Assembly: GCA_017936745.1 (NCBI GenBank)
Contig: JAGBEY010000002.1
Location: 1 to 57,948 of the forward strand
Length of the DNA: 57,948 bases
Direction of reading: 5' to 3'
From: Clostridia bacterium
GTDB lineage: Bacteria > Bacillota > Clostridia > UMGS1840
In this document: in pieces, positions 1 to 8,837 of the stretch
Numbering within the stretch: position 1 is the first letter of the stretch
Layout: every line of letters begins with the position of its first letter
Program-made: the position numbers and the translations under genes
Notes under the pieces: model-generated
What the model saw: the letters and a program-made list of their open reading frames with translations, nothing else
Told to the model about the DNA's origin: nothing
Database searches by the model: none

Positions 1-641
1 AAAATACTGTGCCCACCGCTGCAAGCCACTTCTAATGCCCGTTTGGCATTTTCCTGCCCTTTCACATCTGCGAAATCCAGACGGGAATCAATTTCATCAA
101 ACGAAATCGTTTCCGCTGTCTCATAGGGAGCTACTGCAAGCTCTCCTTGCAAAAATAAAATCACTTCTTTTAAATTTGCAACGGGATATACCTGTAAATC
201 AGGAACAAGCGCCGCCTCCCGTGCATTGTCATAAGGCACAATCACCTTGGAAAAGCCGTGTTTTTTTGCGTAGTCTGCCATAGGAAGCACACCGCTTACC
301 CCTCGGATTTCTCCTGATAAAGAAAGCTCTCCCATCATCACATATTCCGACAGATTGGGAAGCTCCACAGTTGCCCCTAACAGTGCAACCGCCATAGGCA
401 AATCATAATGTGTACCCTCCTTACGAACCGCTGCCGGTGCTAAATTGACGGTGATTTTTCTGGCAGGAAATTCAAAGCCCGAATTTTTAATCCCGCTTCG
501 CACTCTCTCTTTGGATTCTTTGATTGCCATATCCGCAAGACCTACCACATCGTACTGTGGCAGTGCTTTGGTCACATCCGCTTCAATATCCACAATATAG
601 GCGTCAATGCCGTTTAAACCGCAAGTATAACAAGTAACCAT
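1..641 (-). CDS. comM: YifB/ComM-family Mg-chelatase-like AAA+ ATPase, N-terminal part
   Basis: The gene starts at ATG 641 behind AAAGGA and runs off the left edge of the window, so only about 213 N-terminal residues are visible. They read MVTCYTCGLNGIDAYIVDIE and continue with VVGLADMAIKESKERVRSG, VNLAPA and YDLPMAVALL. This is the ChlI-like N-terminal domain of the YifB/ComM family. The last visible residues (DVKGQENAKRALEVACSGGH) open the AAA+ ATPase domain just before Walker A. In naturally competent bacteria ComM is a helicase that helps integrate incoming DNA; in Clostridia the role is not settled. It lies 16 bp downstream of rqcH and is probably the last visible gene of the prsA-to-comM run. 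The family is clear; its function here is inferred. Confidence 0.9.
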   Translation of the reverse strand, partial: MVTCYTCGLNGIDAYIVDIEADVTKALPQYDVVGLADMAIKESKERVRSGIKNSGFEFPARKITVNLAPAAVRKEGTHYDLPMAVALLGATVELPNLSEYVMMGELSLSGEIRGVSGVLPMADYAKKHGFSKVIVPYDNAREAALVPDLQVYPVANLKEVILFLQGELAVAPYETAETISFDEIDSRLDFADVKGQENAKRALEVACSGGHSI

Positions 642-657
642 GGTAAATTTTGTTCCT

Positions 658-2391
658 TTACTTTTCTTTTAACTGCTCCACACGGGAAGCATCGGGTTCT
701 ACAATAATGGTTTCAAAATTGTCATAAATCACCATTCCCGGCTTTGCACCGGAGGGCTTTTTCACATATTTCACACGGGTATAATCTACCGCTGCTTTGG
801 TGTCTTTTGCACTTTTGGAATACTGCGCTGCAATGAGTGCCGCTTCATACAGGGTTTGGTCAGACACGTCTGCGCCCTGACACCGTATCACAGTGTGAGA
901 ACCGGGAATGTTACGGATATGAAGCCACAAATCGCTTTTGGAGGCAATTTTCAAGGTTAATTCCTCATTCTGACGGTTATTTTTGCCGCACAAAATCAAC
1001 ATACCATCCGAGGAGAAAAACCGCATGGGACCGGAAACAGCCGCTTCTTTCTTCTTCTTTTTCATCGCCTTTTCGGTTAAGTAGCCGCCCAAAACCAATT
1101 CTTCCCGGATTTCCGCAATATTTTTTTCGTCCTCACTTAATTCCAGAGCATCTCTCACACTTTTAAGATAAGAAATTTCTTCCTGTATTTGAGTCAGCAT
1201 TTCCCGTGAAACCTTTTCCATCGTTTTTTCTTTGTTATATTTTTCAAAATATTTTTTGGCATTTCTTGCAGGAGAAAGGGTTTCATCAAGGGGAATGGTA
1301 AGCGGTGCATTTTCCTCATAATAATTGGGCAAGGTAACCTCTTTTTTGTTTTCTGTCAGCTGATATAAATTGGCAGTCAGAAGCTCCGCATAAATGCGGT
1401 AACGGTCTTTTTTTGCCCCTTTTTTCAAATTCTTCTCGTGAATATCAATTTTTTTATACAGACGGCTTAGATTTTTCTCAAGAATCAAAAGCACGCTGTC
1501 CCGCTTTTCCTCCAAACGGCGTCTGGTTTCTTTGGAGCGATAAAAGGTGTCCACACATTCATTAACAGAAACAAAGGTCTCCTTGTTATAAAAGTCACCA
1601 TATTGTTCCAGATTCCAAAGATAAAGCTCTTTGGGGGCGTTGTTTTTTTTATCGAAAAACAAGGTTGGAGAAAAGTTTTTCTCCTTCATTTTTCCAAGAA
1701 AATCAAGATAAACAGATGCCGCTTTTTCATAATCTCCGCCGCTTTGGTGTTCAATCTCTCTTGCTAAGATGGGAGACATTCCCAAAAAGGTGTCCAAAAG
1801 CATCTGAGAAATGCTCTTTCCACCCTCGCAACCGGAGGCAATGGACAAAGCAAGCTCCGCTTGTGACAACTCGCACACGTCTTTTTTATCCGGTTCCGGC
1901 GGAAACTCGTAAAACAAGCCGGGAAGCACCTGCCGTTTTTCCGACACGGTGAAATCAATGTGACGGATGGAATCAATAATCCGGTTATTTTCGTCTGTCA
2001 GAATGATGTTGGAATGTTTTCCCATAGGCTCCAGCATCAGCTTTTTTTGGGTTACCTCAAAAAGCTCGTTGGTGCTTTCTGCCGTAATCATTACAATCCG
2101 TTCATTAGGAACAGCAGAAATCTCAAGAATTTTTCCGCCTGATAAGTGTTTCCGCATCAGCATACAAAACACCGGTGGCGTATCGGGATTTTCAAAGGTC
2201 TGACTGGTAAGACAAATACGCCCTTTGGAAGCATCGCAGGACAAAAGCAAGCGATAATTTTCTCCCAAGGAACGAACAGTGATAAGCACCTGAGATTTTG
2301 ACATCTGATAAATTTTATCTATTCTGCCACCCCGAAGCTTTTCGTTCAGCTCATAGGCAAGAGCAGATAGTGTGCAGGCATCCAATGCCAT
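658..2391 (-). CDS. rqcH: Ribosome quality control factor RqcH (NFACT / Rqc2 family)
   Basis: RqcH binds stalled 50S subunits carrying peptidyl-tRNA and directs template-free alanine tailing for degradation. The 577-aa protein has the NFACT-N domain from its start (LNEKLRGGRIDKIYQ at 15-29), a charged coiled-coil middle (about 290-430) and the NFACT-R (DUF814) domain with LWLHIRNIPGSHTVIRC near 490. Length fits the family, which was earlier called fibronectin-binding protein A. The start at 2391 has AGGAG nine bases upstream. Odd point: the family's Asp-Arg pair, residues 97-98 in Bacillus RqcH, reads Glu97-Arg98 here. It sits 12 bp after pcrA in a minus-strand run. The link to ClpXP in this window is functional only. 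Confidence 0.95.
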   Translation of the reverse strand: MALDACTLSALAYELNEKLRGGRIDKIYQMSKSQVLITVRSLGENYRLLLSCDASKGRICLTSQTFENPDTPPVFCMLMRKHLSGGKILEISAVPNERIVMITAESTNELFEVTQKKLMLEPMGKHSNIILTDENNRIIDSIRHIDFTVSEKRQVLPGLFYEFPPEPDKKDVCELSQAELALSIASGCEGGKSISQMLLDTFLGMSPILAREIEHQSGGDYEKAASVYLDFLGKMKEKNFSPTLFFDKKNNAPKELYLWNLEQYGDFYNKETFVSVNECVDTFYRSKETRRRLEEKRDSVLLILEKNLSRLYKKIDIHEKNLKKGAKKDRYRIYAELLTANLYQLTENKKEVTLPNYYEENAPLTIPLDETLSPARNAKKYFEKYNKEKTMEKVSREMLTQIQEEISYLKSVRDALELSEDEKNIAEIREELVLGGYLTEKAMKKKKKEAAVSGPMRFFSSDGMLILCGKNNRQNEELTLKIASKSDLWLHIRNIPGSHTVIRCQGADVSDQTLYEAALIAAQYSKSAKDTKAAVDYTRVKYVKKPSGAKPGMVIYDNFETIIVEPDASRVEQLKEK

Positions 2392-2403
2392 AATCCATTC
2401 TCC

Positions 2404-4779
2404 TTATATAATCTGAGGCGGTGCAAATGCCGCCATTACATTCTTTTTTCCAAATTCGTCAAACTGAATTTCCAATTTTACATCGTTACCGAGCGGTTGC
2501 ACCGAAATAACAGTTCCCTCACCGAATTTTTTATGACGGACACGGCAACCAGCCTGATAATCGGGCAAAGAGCCGGAAGCTTTCGGCTCGGGTGCTTTGG
2601 CAACAGGAGTTAAATGAATGGCAGACGTGCTGTATGAATCTCCTTTATAGCCGCCAATGGCACTTTGATTTTCGTAGCCGTCAAAATCAAAGAGTGAGGA
2701 TTTTTCTTTTTTCTTTTCTCTTTTCAAGAGTTCGTCGGGAATTTCTTTTAAAAACTGTGACGGCATACTGTGCATATAAGAGCCATACAGCATGCGCTCG
2801 CCCACGTGAGAAAGAAAGAGCTTTTCCTTGGCACGGGTAATGCCCACATAACAAAGACGGCGTTCTTCCTCTAAGCCGCCCGGCTCGGTTTTGGACTGCA
2901 TGGACGGGAAAATCCCCTCCTCAAAGCCCACCAGAAAGACAATAGGAAACTCCAGCCCTTTGGAGCTGTGCAGTGTCATCAAGGTAACAGCATCTTCTTG
3001 TGCATCGTAATTGTCAATATCCGAAAGCAACGATACATTTTCCAAAAAGGAGGATAAATCCTGATTGGCTTCATCCTCTTTAATCATGGACAGAAGCTCC
3101 TTCATATTCTGAATTCTGGAATTTGCCTCTTCGGTATCCTCTTTCTGGAGTGCTTCCATATACCCTGAGCCGTAAAGCACGGAATTTACCAATGCCTCGG
3201 TATTCTCCACATTTTCTCTGAAATCAGAAATCATTTTTGCAAAATTTAAAAGCTTCGTCTTGGGATGAGAAAGCTCGGAATACAAATTGGCAGTTTCACA
3301 AACTTCCAACATAGACTTCCCCTGCTCCGAAGCAAGACTTTGCACCTTTTCTACGGTGGTTTTCCCAATTCCTCTTGCAGGCTCATTGATAATCCGCATC
3401 AGCGCCGCATCATCATTTCCGTTTAACACCAGACGAAGATACGCCACGATATCCTTGATTTCTTTTCGGTCAAAGAAACGGGTTCCACCCACAATTCTGT
3501 GGGGAATGGCATTCTGTAAAAATGTCTGCTCAAAGGTACGGGACAAGGAATTCATACGGTACAAGATTGCCATATCCTTATACTGGTAGCCATCTCTTCT
3601 TAAGGAAGAAATCAACATTCCCACACGGTCTGCCTCCGCATAGTTGTTCTGAGGGTTCAAAACAACAACCTTGTCTCCGCCTGTACGCGAGGTCCAAAGA
3701 TGTTTGGGTTTTCGCTGTCTGTTATTTTTTATTACTTCATTAGCGGCATCCAAAATATTCTTGGTGCTGCGGTAATTTTCTTCCAATTTGATAATTTTTG
3801 TGTTGGGAAACTGTTTTTCAAAATTTAAAATATTGGTGATATCTGCACCGCGGAACCGGTAAATCGACTGGTCATCGTCCCCTACCACACATAAATTCTG
3901 ATACTTTTGTGCCAGATAAGACGCCAGCAAATACTGAATTTTGTTGGTGTCCTGATACTCGTCTATCATAATGTGAGTAAACCGCTGTTGATACTCCTCC
4001 AGCACCGCAGGAAACCGTTCAAACAGCTTGACGGTGTAAAACAAAATATCATCAAAATCCAGTGCATTATATTTTATCAGCTTGTCCATATAAAGCTGAT
4101 ACACCTTGGCAAGAAGGGTCCGTTTATAATCACTTCCTGCAAGCGTGCGGAATTCTTCTGCATCCACACCATCATTTTTGGAAGCAGAAATTACACTATA
4201 CGCCAGCTTATGATTGAGAATATCTTCGGAGATGTTCAGCTCCTTGATACATTCCTTGACACAGTTTTTCGCATCGTTGGCATCAAAGATGGTAAAATAA
4301 CGGTTAAATCCGCCAAGGAGACTGATGTGTTCTCTTAAAATTCTGACACAGGCAGAATGAAAGGTTAACGCCCAGATACCATTCGCCTGTTCCCCCAGTT
4401 TTTTCTCCAGCCTGTCTTTTAGTTCATTTGCAGCCTTATTGGTAAAGGTAATGGCTAAAATATGGTAGGGAGAAACGGGATTGTAAGAAAACAATTTTTC
4501 TTCCTCCTGGGTAAGTGTGCCTGCCGATTTTTTCTCCAGACGGTTTAAGTCCGTTTCGTCTATAAAGAGCGGACACTCCAGCTCGTTGTAGTAAGAATCA
4601 CCATATTTTACCAGGTAATGGATCCGGGAAATTAAGGTTGTGGTTTTTCCGCTGCCTGCACCCGCTAAAATAAGAACCGGACCGGTGGCGGTAAAGCAAG
4701 CCTCCCTCTGCATAGGGTTCAGGTGGGCAAATTCTTCTTCTAATATTCTTTTTTTCAGTTCGTTAAATCTCTTTTTCAT
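2404..4779 (-). CDS. pcrA: ATP-dependent DNA helicase PcrA/UvrD (SF1)
   Basis: This is a 3'-5' superfamily 1 helicase for repair and for clearing replication-transcription conflicts. Visible motifs include Q/Walker A (LNPMQREAC, GAGSGKTTTL about 38-47), AITFTNKAA, FDDILFYTV, the DEYQDTN Walker B box near 250, VVGDDDQSIYRFRGAD, EENYRST and a late TLMTLHSSKGLEFPIVFL. The C-terminus (CRVRHKKFGEGTVISV) is the Tudor-like RNA polymerase-binding module typical of PcrA. Length 791 aa is slightly above Bacillus PcrA because of an acidic insertion after motif I (about 60-95). Its start overlaps the end of queG by 17 bp, so the two are translationally linked. Confidence 0.96.
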   Translation of the reverse strand: MKKRFNELKKRILEEEFAHLNPMQREACFTATGPVLILAGAGSGKTTTLISRIHYLVKYGDSYYNELECPLFIDETDLNRLEKKSAGTLTQEEEKLFSYNPVSPYHILAITFTNKAANELKDRLEKKLGEQANGIWALTFHSACVRILREHISLLGGFNRYFTIFDANDAKNCVKECIKELNISEDILNHKLAYSVISASKNDGVDAEEFRTLAGSDYKRTLLAKVYQLYMDKLIKYNALDFDDILFYTVKLFERFPAVLEEYQQRFTHIMIDEYQDTNKIQYLLASYLAQKYQNLCVVGDDDQSIYRFRGADITNILNFEKQFPNTKIIKLEENYRSTKNILDAANEVIKNNRQRKPKHLWTSRTGGDKVVVLNPQNNYAEADRVGMLISSLRRDGYQYKDMAILYRMNSLSRTFEQTFLQNAIPHRIVGGTRFFDRKEIKDIVAYLRLVLNGNDDAALMRIINEPARGIGKTTVEKVQSLASEQGKSMLEVCETANLYSELSHPKTKLLNFAKMISDFRENVENTEALVNSVLYGSGYMEALQKEDTEEANSRIQNMKELLSMIKEDEANQDLSSFLENVSLLSDIDNYDAQEDAVTLMTLHSSKGLEFPIVFLVGFEEGIFPSMQSKTEPGGLEEERRLCYVGITRAKEKLFLSHVGERMLYGSYMHSMPSQFLKEIPDELLKREKKKEKSSLFDFDGYENQSAIGGYKGDSYSTSAIHLTPVAKAPEPKASGSLPDYQAGCRVRHKKFGEGTVISVQPLGNDVKLEIQFDEFGKKNVMAAFAPPQII

Positions 4780-5557
4780 CTAACAGTCTCGCATTTCTTT
4801 TCAGTATTTCTATGCCTTTGTAGCAAAAGGCAAAGTCGTGATATATTTCTTGAAATTCTTCTTGGGTTAATGTTTTCAACTTCTCTTTGGTTAGCTCTAA
4901 AACCGGCTTTTGAAATGCTTCAATCCCGGTCAGAACGGCATTTTTTGTCACCGGGCAGACAAGCTGACACAGGTCACATCCCCATAAGGTATCCCCTTTT
5001 TGGAGCATCGCTTCTTCTTCTGGAGTCAGTGTTTTCTTCTGCGTTAAAAAGGACAGACAGCTCCCTTTGCAAAAGCCGTATTCCAAAGAATTGGTGGGAC
5101 AAGCCGACACACAAGCACCACAACCGGTACAAAGCTCAGGAATTTGATATTTCTTTTCAGGCAATTCTTCTTTCAAAAGCACCTCTCCGATAAAAACAAA
5201 AGAGCCGTAATCTTTCGTAAGTAGCAAATTATGCTTTCCAATCTGCCCTAACCCAAGCTCTTGCGCCAACTGTTTTTCAGGAAACGGAGAAATATCCGTA
5301 AAGGAAAGGTACTCTACCCCGAGGGGGTCAAATATGGCGGCAAGCTCCTCTTTTACCACCCGATGGTAGTCCGGAATGGAGGCATATTTGGAAAACGCGT
5401 TTGTCTTTTGGGGATAAGAATAAGGAAATACCGCAACAATTAAGGTACGGTATCCCAGTTTATAATATTTCGTGTTCGGATTCGGCATCATTCCATAACG
5501 TATCCACTTGGGAAATGCGTTTTCAATCTGCCGGGCAAGTGTCTGATTCATTTCCAT
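4763..5557 (-). CDS. queG: Epoxyqueuosine reductase QueG-like, short form
   Basis: QueG uses cobalamin and two [4Fe-4S] clusters to reduce epoxyqueuosine to queuosine in tRNA, the last step of the pathway. The protein shows the catalytic Asp in FTDISPFPEKQLAQ (Asp88), the IGKHNLLL segment, the first cluster motif CTGCGACVSACP (143-154) and the second set C167, CDLCQLVCP (194-202). The C-terminus (FCYKGIEILKRNARLL) matches the family's FAWRG..LKRNA box. At 264 aa it is shorter than the 310-380 aa of many QueG proteins; the N-terminal part and C-terminal HEAT region are reduced. It starts at ATG 5557 behind AGGA and overlaps the permease gene upstream by 35 bp. Confidence 0.85.
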   Translation of the reverse strand: MEMNQTLARQIENAFPKWIRYGMMPNPNTKYYKLGYRTLIVAVFPYSYPQKTNAFSKYASIPDYHRVVKEELAAIFDPLGVEYLSFTDISPFPEKQLAQELGLGQIGKHNLLLTKDYGSFVFIGEVLLKEELPEKKYQIPELCTGCGACVSACPTNSLEYGFCKGSCLSFLTQKKTLTPEEEAMLQKGDTLWGCDLCQLVCPVTKNAVLTGIEAFQKPVLELTKEKLKTLTQEEFQEIYHDFAFCYKGIEILKRNARLLDEKEI

Positions 5558-6692
5558 ACTTTTCCTGATATTTTTTGTCGATATAAGCTTTGAATAACAG
5601 ATATACCACCGCTGTCAGCGGCACCCCGATAATCATTCCCGCAAAGCCTAACAGCTTACTGCCTGCCAAAATCCCGAGGAGCACTAAAATCGGAGACATT
5701 CCGGTGGTTTCTCCCAAAATTTTCGGCCCTAAAATATTGCCGTCAAACTGTTGCAGCAAAAACACAAACAACACAAACCATAGGGTTCTGTGGGGTGCAA
5801 CAATTAAAATCAGAAATGCTGAGGGAATCGCTCCGATAAACGGCCCGAAAAACGGAATCACATTGGTAACTCCGATAATCACACTGATTAACAGCGCATA
5901 CGGGCGATAAATAAGAAGCATAAACGGGAATGCGATAATGCCGATAATCAGAGAATCTATAATTTTCCCTAAGATAAAACGGGAAAAGGTCTGGTCTGTC
6001 ATTTTGCAGATATCGGTGACCTTTTTTGCAGTTTCTTTTTTAAAAATTGCCTGATTAACTTTTTTGATTGCGGCAAGAAACCGTTCCTTGTCGTACAGAA
6101 AGTAAATGGAAACGATGACACCCACTAAAATGTTGGTAAAGCCTTTGGTAATCAGAACCGGAATGTTAACAAGCCAGCCAAAGCAGGCATTTACCAAAGC
6201 AGTGGCATATTCCAACAGCTTATTAAAGGGAAGAATTTCTTCTATAAAGGAAGAATTCAAATGATTTTGATTGACCCAGTTGGTAACATTCTGGGTAAAA
6301 ATGCTGACATAATCGGGAATATTGCGGAAGAGAGTTTCCACACTGGTTTTAATTTGCGGAATGAGAAGCACCACCAATGCAGACAATACCCCAACCATAA
6401 GAATATATGCAACAAAAATGCTTACCAGCCGCCGCCCTTTGGAATACACACCCCGTCTTTTTTTGGCATCAAGAAAGAAAAACGCTCTATGCTCAAGCAA
6501 TTTCATCAACGGATTTAACAGATAACTAATCACAAAGCCAATGATAAACGGAGTGAAAATGGAAGTCAAAAAGCCAACCACATTCCAAAAGCTGTCAAAC
6601 TTTAAAAATAAAAAGTAGGCTGCAATTCCTATTACTGCAACCATAGAATAGAAAAGAATCTTGTGTTTATACTCATTGAAAAACTGTTTCAT
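5523..6692 (-). CDS. AI-2E family transporter (UPF0118, YtvI-like permease)
   Basis: This integral membrane protein of about 389 aa has the layout of the PerM/AI-2E exporter family: paired N-terminal helices, a long soluble middle (about 100-160), then a cluster of C-terminal helices. The signature VTNVIPFFGPFIGAIPSAFL lies near 275, and GNILGPKILGETTGMSPI follows. I chose ATG 6692 (MKQFFNEYKHK) over an in-frame ATG seven codons upstream because AGGAGAG lies directly before it. Substrates in this family vary (autoinducer export, Na+/H+ exchange) and cannot be read from sequence. The 3' end overlaps queG. Confidence 0.9.
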   Translation of the reverse strand: MKQFFNEYKHKILFYSMVAVIGIAAYFLFLKFDSFWNVVGFLTSIFTPFIIGFVISYLLNPLMKLLEHRAFFFLDAKKRRGVYSKGRRLVSIFVAYILMVGVLSALVVLLIPQIKTSVETLFRNIPDYVSIFTQNVTNWVNQNHLNSSFIEEILPFNKLLEYATALVNACFGWLVNIPVLITKGFTNILVGVIVSIYFLYDKERFLAAIKKVNQAIFKKETAKKVTDICKMTDQTFSRFILGKIIDSLIIGIIAFPFMLLIYRPYALLISVIIGVTNVIPFFGPFIGAIPSAFLILIVAPHRTLWFVLFVFLLQQFDGNILGPKILGETTGMSPILVLLGILAGSKLLGFAGMIIGVPLTAVVYLLFKAYIDKKYQEKYGNESDTCPAD

Positions 6693-6712
6693 AATCCACT
6701 CTCCTGTTGACA

Positions 6713-6747
6713 CGGGCAGGCACAGAGGTTTTTTCTATGCCTGCCCG
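6713..6747 (-). other. Intergenic 10-bp hairpin between prsA and the AI-2E permease gene
   Basis: CGGGCAGGCA (6713-6722) and TGCCTGCCCG (6738-6747) form a perfect stem with a 15-base loop. Read on the minus strand no T-run follows, so it does not look like an intrinsic terminator. It may be an RNA-stability or processing element that separates prsA expression from the genes downstream. Confidence 0.55.
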
Positions 6748-6761
6748 ACGGGATTTTTCGA

Positions 6762-7757
6762 TTATTCTGCAGTGTCTCTTACCGGAATTTTCTGAATCAC
6801 AGAATCTTCCTGGCTGACACTCATCTTGGCTTTTAATTCTTCTACTACTTTTTCTTCTTCCAACTGCATATTCAGATATTGAACATTTGTGATATTGTCC
6901 TGAAAATCAGTTTCCACATTCAAGGGAATCCGCTTAATTACGTGATATCCGTAGCTGGAGGGAATTACTTCGGAAATACCGTTTTCCGCCAGTGCTTTGG
7001 TGCCTTCATAGAACTCGGTTACCATTTCTCCTTCTGTAAAAACATAACCATCGGGAGCTTGTTCTTTACCGGGATCTTCAGAATGTTCCATCATCAGAGC
7101 TTTGAAATCTGCACCGTTCTTTGCCTGCACAAGCAGTGCATCAATTTCTGCTCTTTTTGCATCAATTTCTTCTTGAGATAAGGGTTCTCCGGTTTCGCTG
7201 TTGACAGTCATTTTTAAAATGTGCTGTGCTTTATAGAAGTTTTCCTGAAAAATGGTTTTCAATGTTTCTTCATCCGGATTAAACCGGGGAGATCCTGCCA
7301 GCACTCTTTCCCCGTATTTATTATAAAGCATCTGTTTTCTTAAGATGGATTTCAATACATCCTGAGACACATGGTAGGTTTCCATCGCGTGATCCATAGA
7401 TTCCTGATTCTGTGCATAATACTCGTCCACTTCGGAAGAAGTAATGGCAATGCCTTCATCCTTCGCTGCCTGTGCCATTACTGCAATGTTCATCAGAAGA
7501 TCCATCCCTTTTTCACGGATGTAGGTTTCTGCATCCTTTCCGTCTTTCTCTGTGGTCCAGAATTCTTCCACATCATCACCCTGCAGTTGACCTACAGACT
7601 GTGCTTTTACCACTTCAATGGCATACTTTAATTCACCAACGGTAATCACTTCATCGCCAACCGTTGCAACGGTTCGGGTATCATCCTGCGTGCCGCAGCC
7701 TGCAAACACACTCAGGCATAAAACCATGGTTAATAAAACGGAAATCAATTTTTTCAT
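6762..7757 (-). CDS. prsA: PrsA-like peptidylprolyl isomerase lipoprotein (foldase)
   Basis: This is an extracellular, membrane-anchored foldase of 331 aa that helps exported proteins fold. It has a lipoprotein signal (MKKLISVLLTMVLCLSVFAGC, lipobox FAGC with Cys20), a SurA-type N-terminal chaperone region (about 28-160), and a parvulin rotamase domain (about 170-290) with KAQHILKM, FKALMMEHSEDP and VIPSSYGYHVIKRI. It is the first gene of a minus-strand run and has its own consensus promoter about 50 bp upstream. Secreted clients in this window would include the SLH and stalk-domain proteins, which is inference. Confidence 0.9.
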   Translation of the reverse strand: MKKLISVLLTMVLCLSVFAGCGTQDDTRTVATVGDEVITVGELKYAIEVVKAQSVGQLQGDDVEEFWTTEKDGKDAETYIREKGMDLLMNIAVMAQAAKDEGIAITSSEVDEYYAQNQESMDHAMETYHVSQDVLKSILRKQMLYNKYGERVLAGSPRFNPDEETLKTIFQENFYKAQHILKMTVNSETGEPLSQEEIDAKRAEIDALLVQAKNGADFKALMMEHSEDPGKEQAPDGYVFTEGEMVTEFYEGTKALAENGISEVIPSSYGYHVIKRIPLNVETDFQDNITNVQYLNMQLEEEKVVEELKAKMSVSQEDSVIQKIPVRDTAE

Positions 7758-7801
7758 ATTGAATACCTCTTTCTTCTCAGTTTTCCATATTATTTGTTCT
7801 T

Positions 7802-7830
7802 ATTATACAACACATAATATACGGTGTCAA
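7802..7830 (-). promoter_or_regulatory. SigA-type promoter for prsA
   Basis: On the minus strand TTGACA (7830-7825) and TATAAT (7807-7802) are separated by 17 bp, a perfect consensus. The expected start is near 7795, about 38 bases before the prsA start codon. Confidence 0.85.
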
Positions 7831-7937
7831 TTCTTTTTCTCATTGTAACAAAGATTTAATATTTGAGTATATTTCCCGTCTTTTTTTCATACAATGCCAT
7901 AAAAAAAGAGTGTTGCTACAAGGAGGAAAGGCTGCTT

Positions 7938-8786
7938 TTGCAGTCTGTTACCGTTATGAAATCCAATCGTTTCTTTGTGTTATCTCTAAAATCCTTTCTC
8001 CCCAGGCTTCTTTCCGGCGTATTAGTTCTGGCAGCAGTAGTGCTTTTTGTCGCGCATACACTTCCCTCAGCAGTGGAAACTGCTGCCCTGAAAAACGACT
8101 GGGGCTTAAGCTATTCTCAAAGCGGTAGCCAGCCGGTGGGAAACCGCAGCCAGGAAAGTCTGTCTCAGCATAATGCCTATTATCTGGGTAATCCCCAAGA
8201 AAAAGTCATCTTCCTCACCTTTGATGCCGGTTTTGAAGCAGGCTACACACCAAAAATTTTAGAAACTTTAAAAAAGCATCAGGTTCCTGCCACCTTTTTT
8301 CTGGTGGGCAATTACCTGAATACACAGCCTGATTTGGTCAAACAAATGGTTGCCGGCGGTCATATTGTGGGAAACCACACCTTTCACCATCCCGATATGT
8401 CAAAGATTTCCGATTTGGAAAGTTTTAAAAAAGAACTGACGGAGTTGGAGGAAAAATACAAAGAAATCACCGGGCAGAATATGCAAAAATTTTATCGTCC
8501 GCCTCAGGGCAAATTCAATGAGGAAAATCTGAAACAAGCAAAAGATTTGGGATATAAAACCGTGTTCTGGAGCTTGGCGTATGCAGATTGGCTTCAGGAT
8601 AAGCAGCCATCAAAAGAGGAAGCCTTCTCCAAACTACTGCCCCGTATTCATAACGGTGCTGTAGTGCTGCTTCACTCCACCTCCAAAACCAATTCAGAAA
8701 TTTTAGACGAACTTCTAACCAAATGGAAAGAAATGGGCTATCGTTTCGGAACATTAGAAGAACTTTGCGGGCAAAAAGCAACCTGA
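7938..8786 (+). CDS. pdaA: PdaA-like polysaccharide (delta-lactam) deacetylase
   Basis: A CE4 deacetylase. PdaA removes the acetyl group from N-acetylmuramic acid on the way to muramic delta-lactam in spore cortex. An N-terminal membrane anchor (FLPRLLSGVLVLAAVVLFVA) precedes the catalytic domain. Motifs are TFDAGFEAGYTPKIL (motif 1), GNHTFHHPDMSKI (metal-binding His pair), YRPPQGKF, and VVLLHSTSKTN. Motif 1 reads TFDAG where canonical CE4 enzymes have TFDDG and Bacillus PdaA has TFDNG. The start is uncertain: TTG 7938 has AGGAGG 11-12 bases upstream, while ATG 7956 has no close site. The gene stands alone and ends in a strong terminator. Confidence 0.87.
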   Translation: MQSVTVMKSNRFFVLSLKSFLPRLLSGVLVLAAVVLFVAHTLPSAVETAALKNDWGLSYSQSGSQPVGNRSQESLSQHNAYYLGNPQEKVIFLTFDAGFEAGYTPKILETLKKHQVPATFFLVGNYLNTQPDLVKQMVAGGHIVGNHTFHHPDMSKISDLESFKKELTELEEKYKEITGQNMQKFYRPPQGKFNEENLKQAKDLGYKTVFWSLAYADWLQDKQPSKEEAFSKLLPRIHNGAVVLLHSTSKTNSEILDELLTKWKEMGYRFGTLEELCGQKAT

Positions 8787-8796
8787 ACAGGAGCAT

Positions 8797-8830
8797 AAAA
8801 AAGCAGAGAGAATGCATCTCTCTGCTTTTT
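8797..8830. terminator. Bidirectional intrinsic terminator pdaA / ynbB
   Basis: AAAAAAGCAGAGAG (8797-8810) pairs with CTCTCTGCTTTTT (8818-8830). A-run and T-run flanks let it serve both the plus-strand pdaA and the minus-strand ynbB. Confidence 0.9.
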
Positions 8831-8837
8831 AGCCGTT

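Noticed and set aside
3907..4338. A 143-codon plus-strand ORF
   Set aside because: Opposite pcrA, no ribosome site, no recognisable protein; the pcrA motifs in the other frame are unambiguous.
6713..6747. Intrinsic terminator after prsA
   Set aside because: The stem is strong but no T-run follows on the minus strand, so it is listed as a hairpin only.
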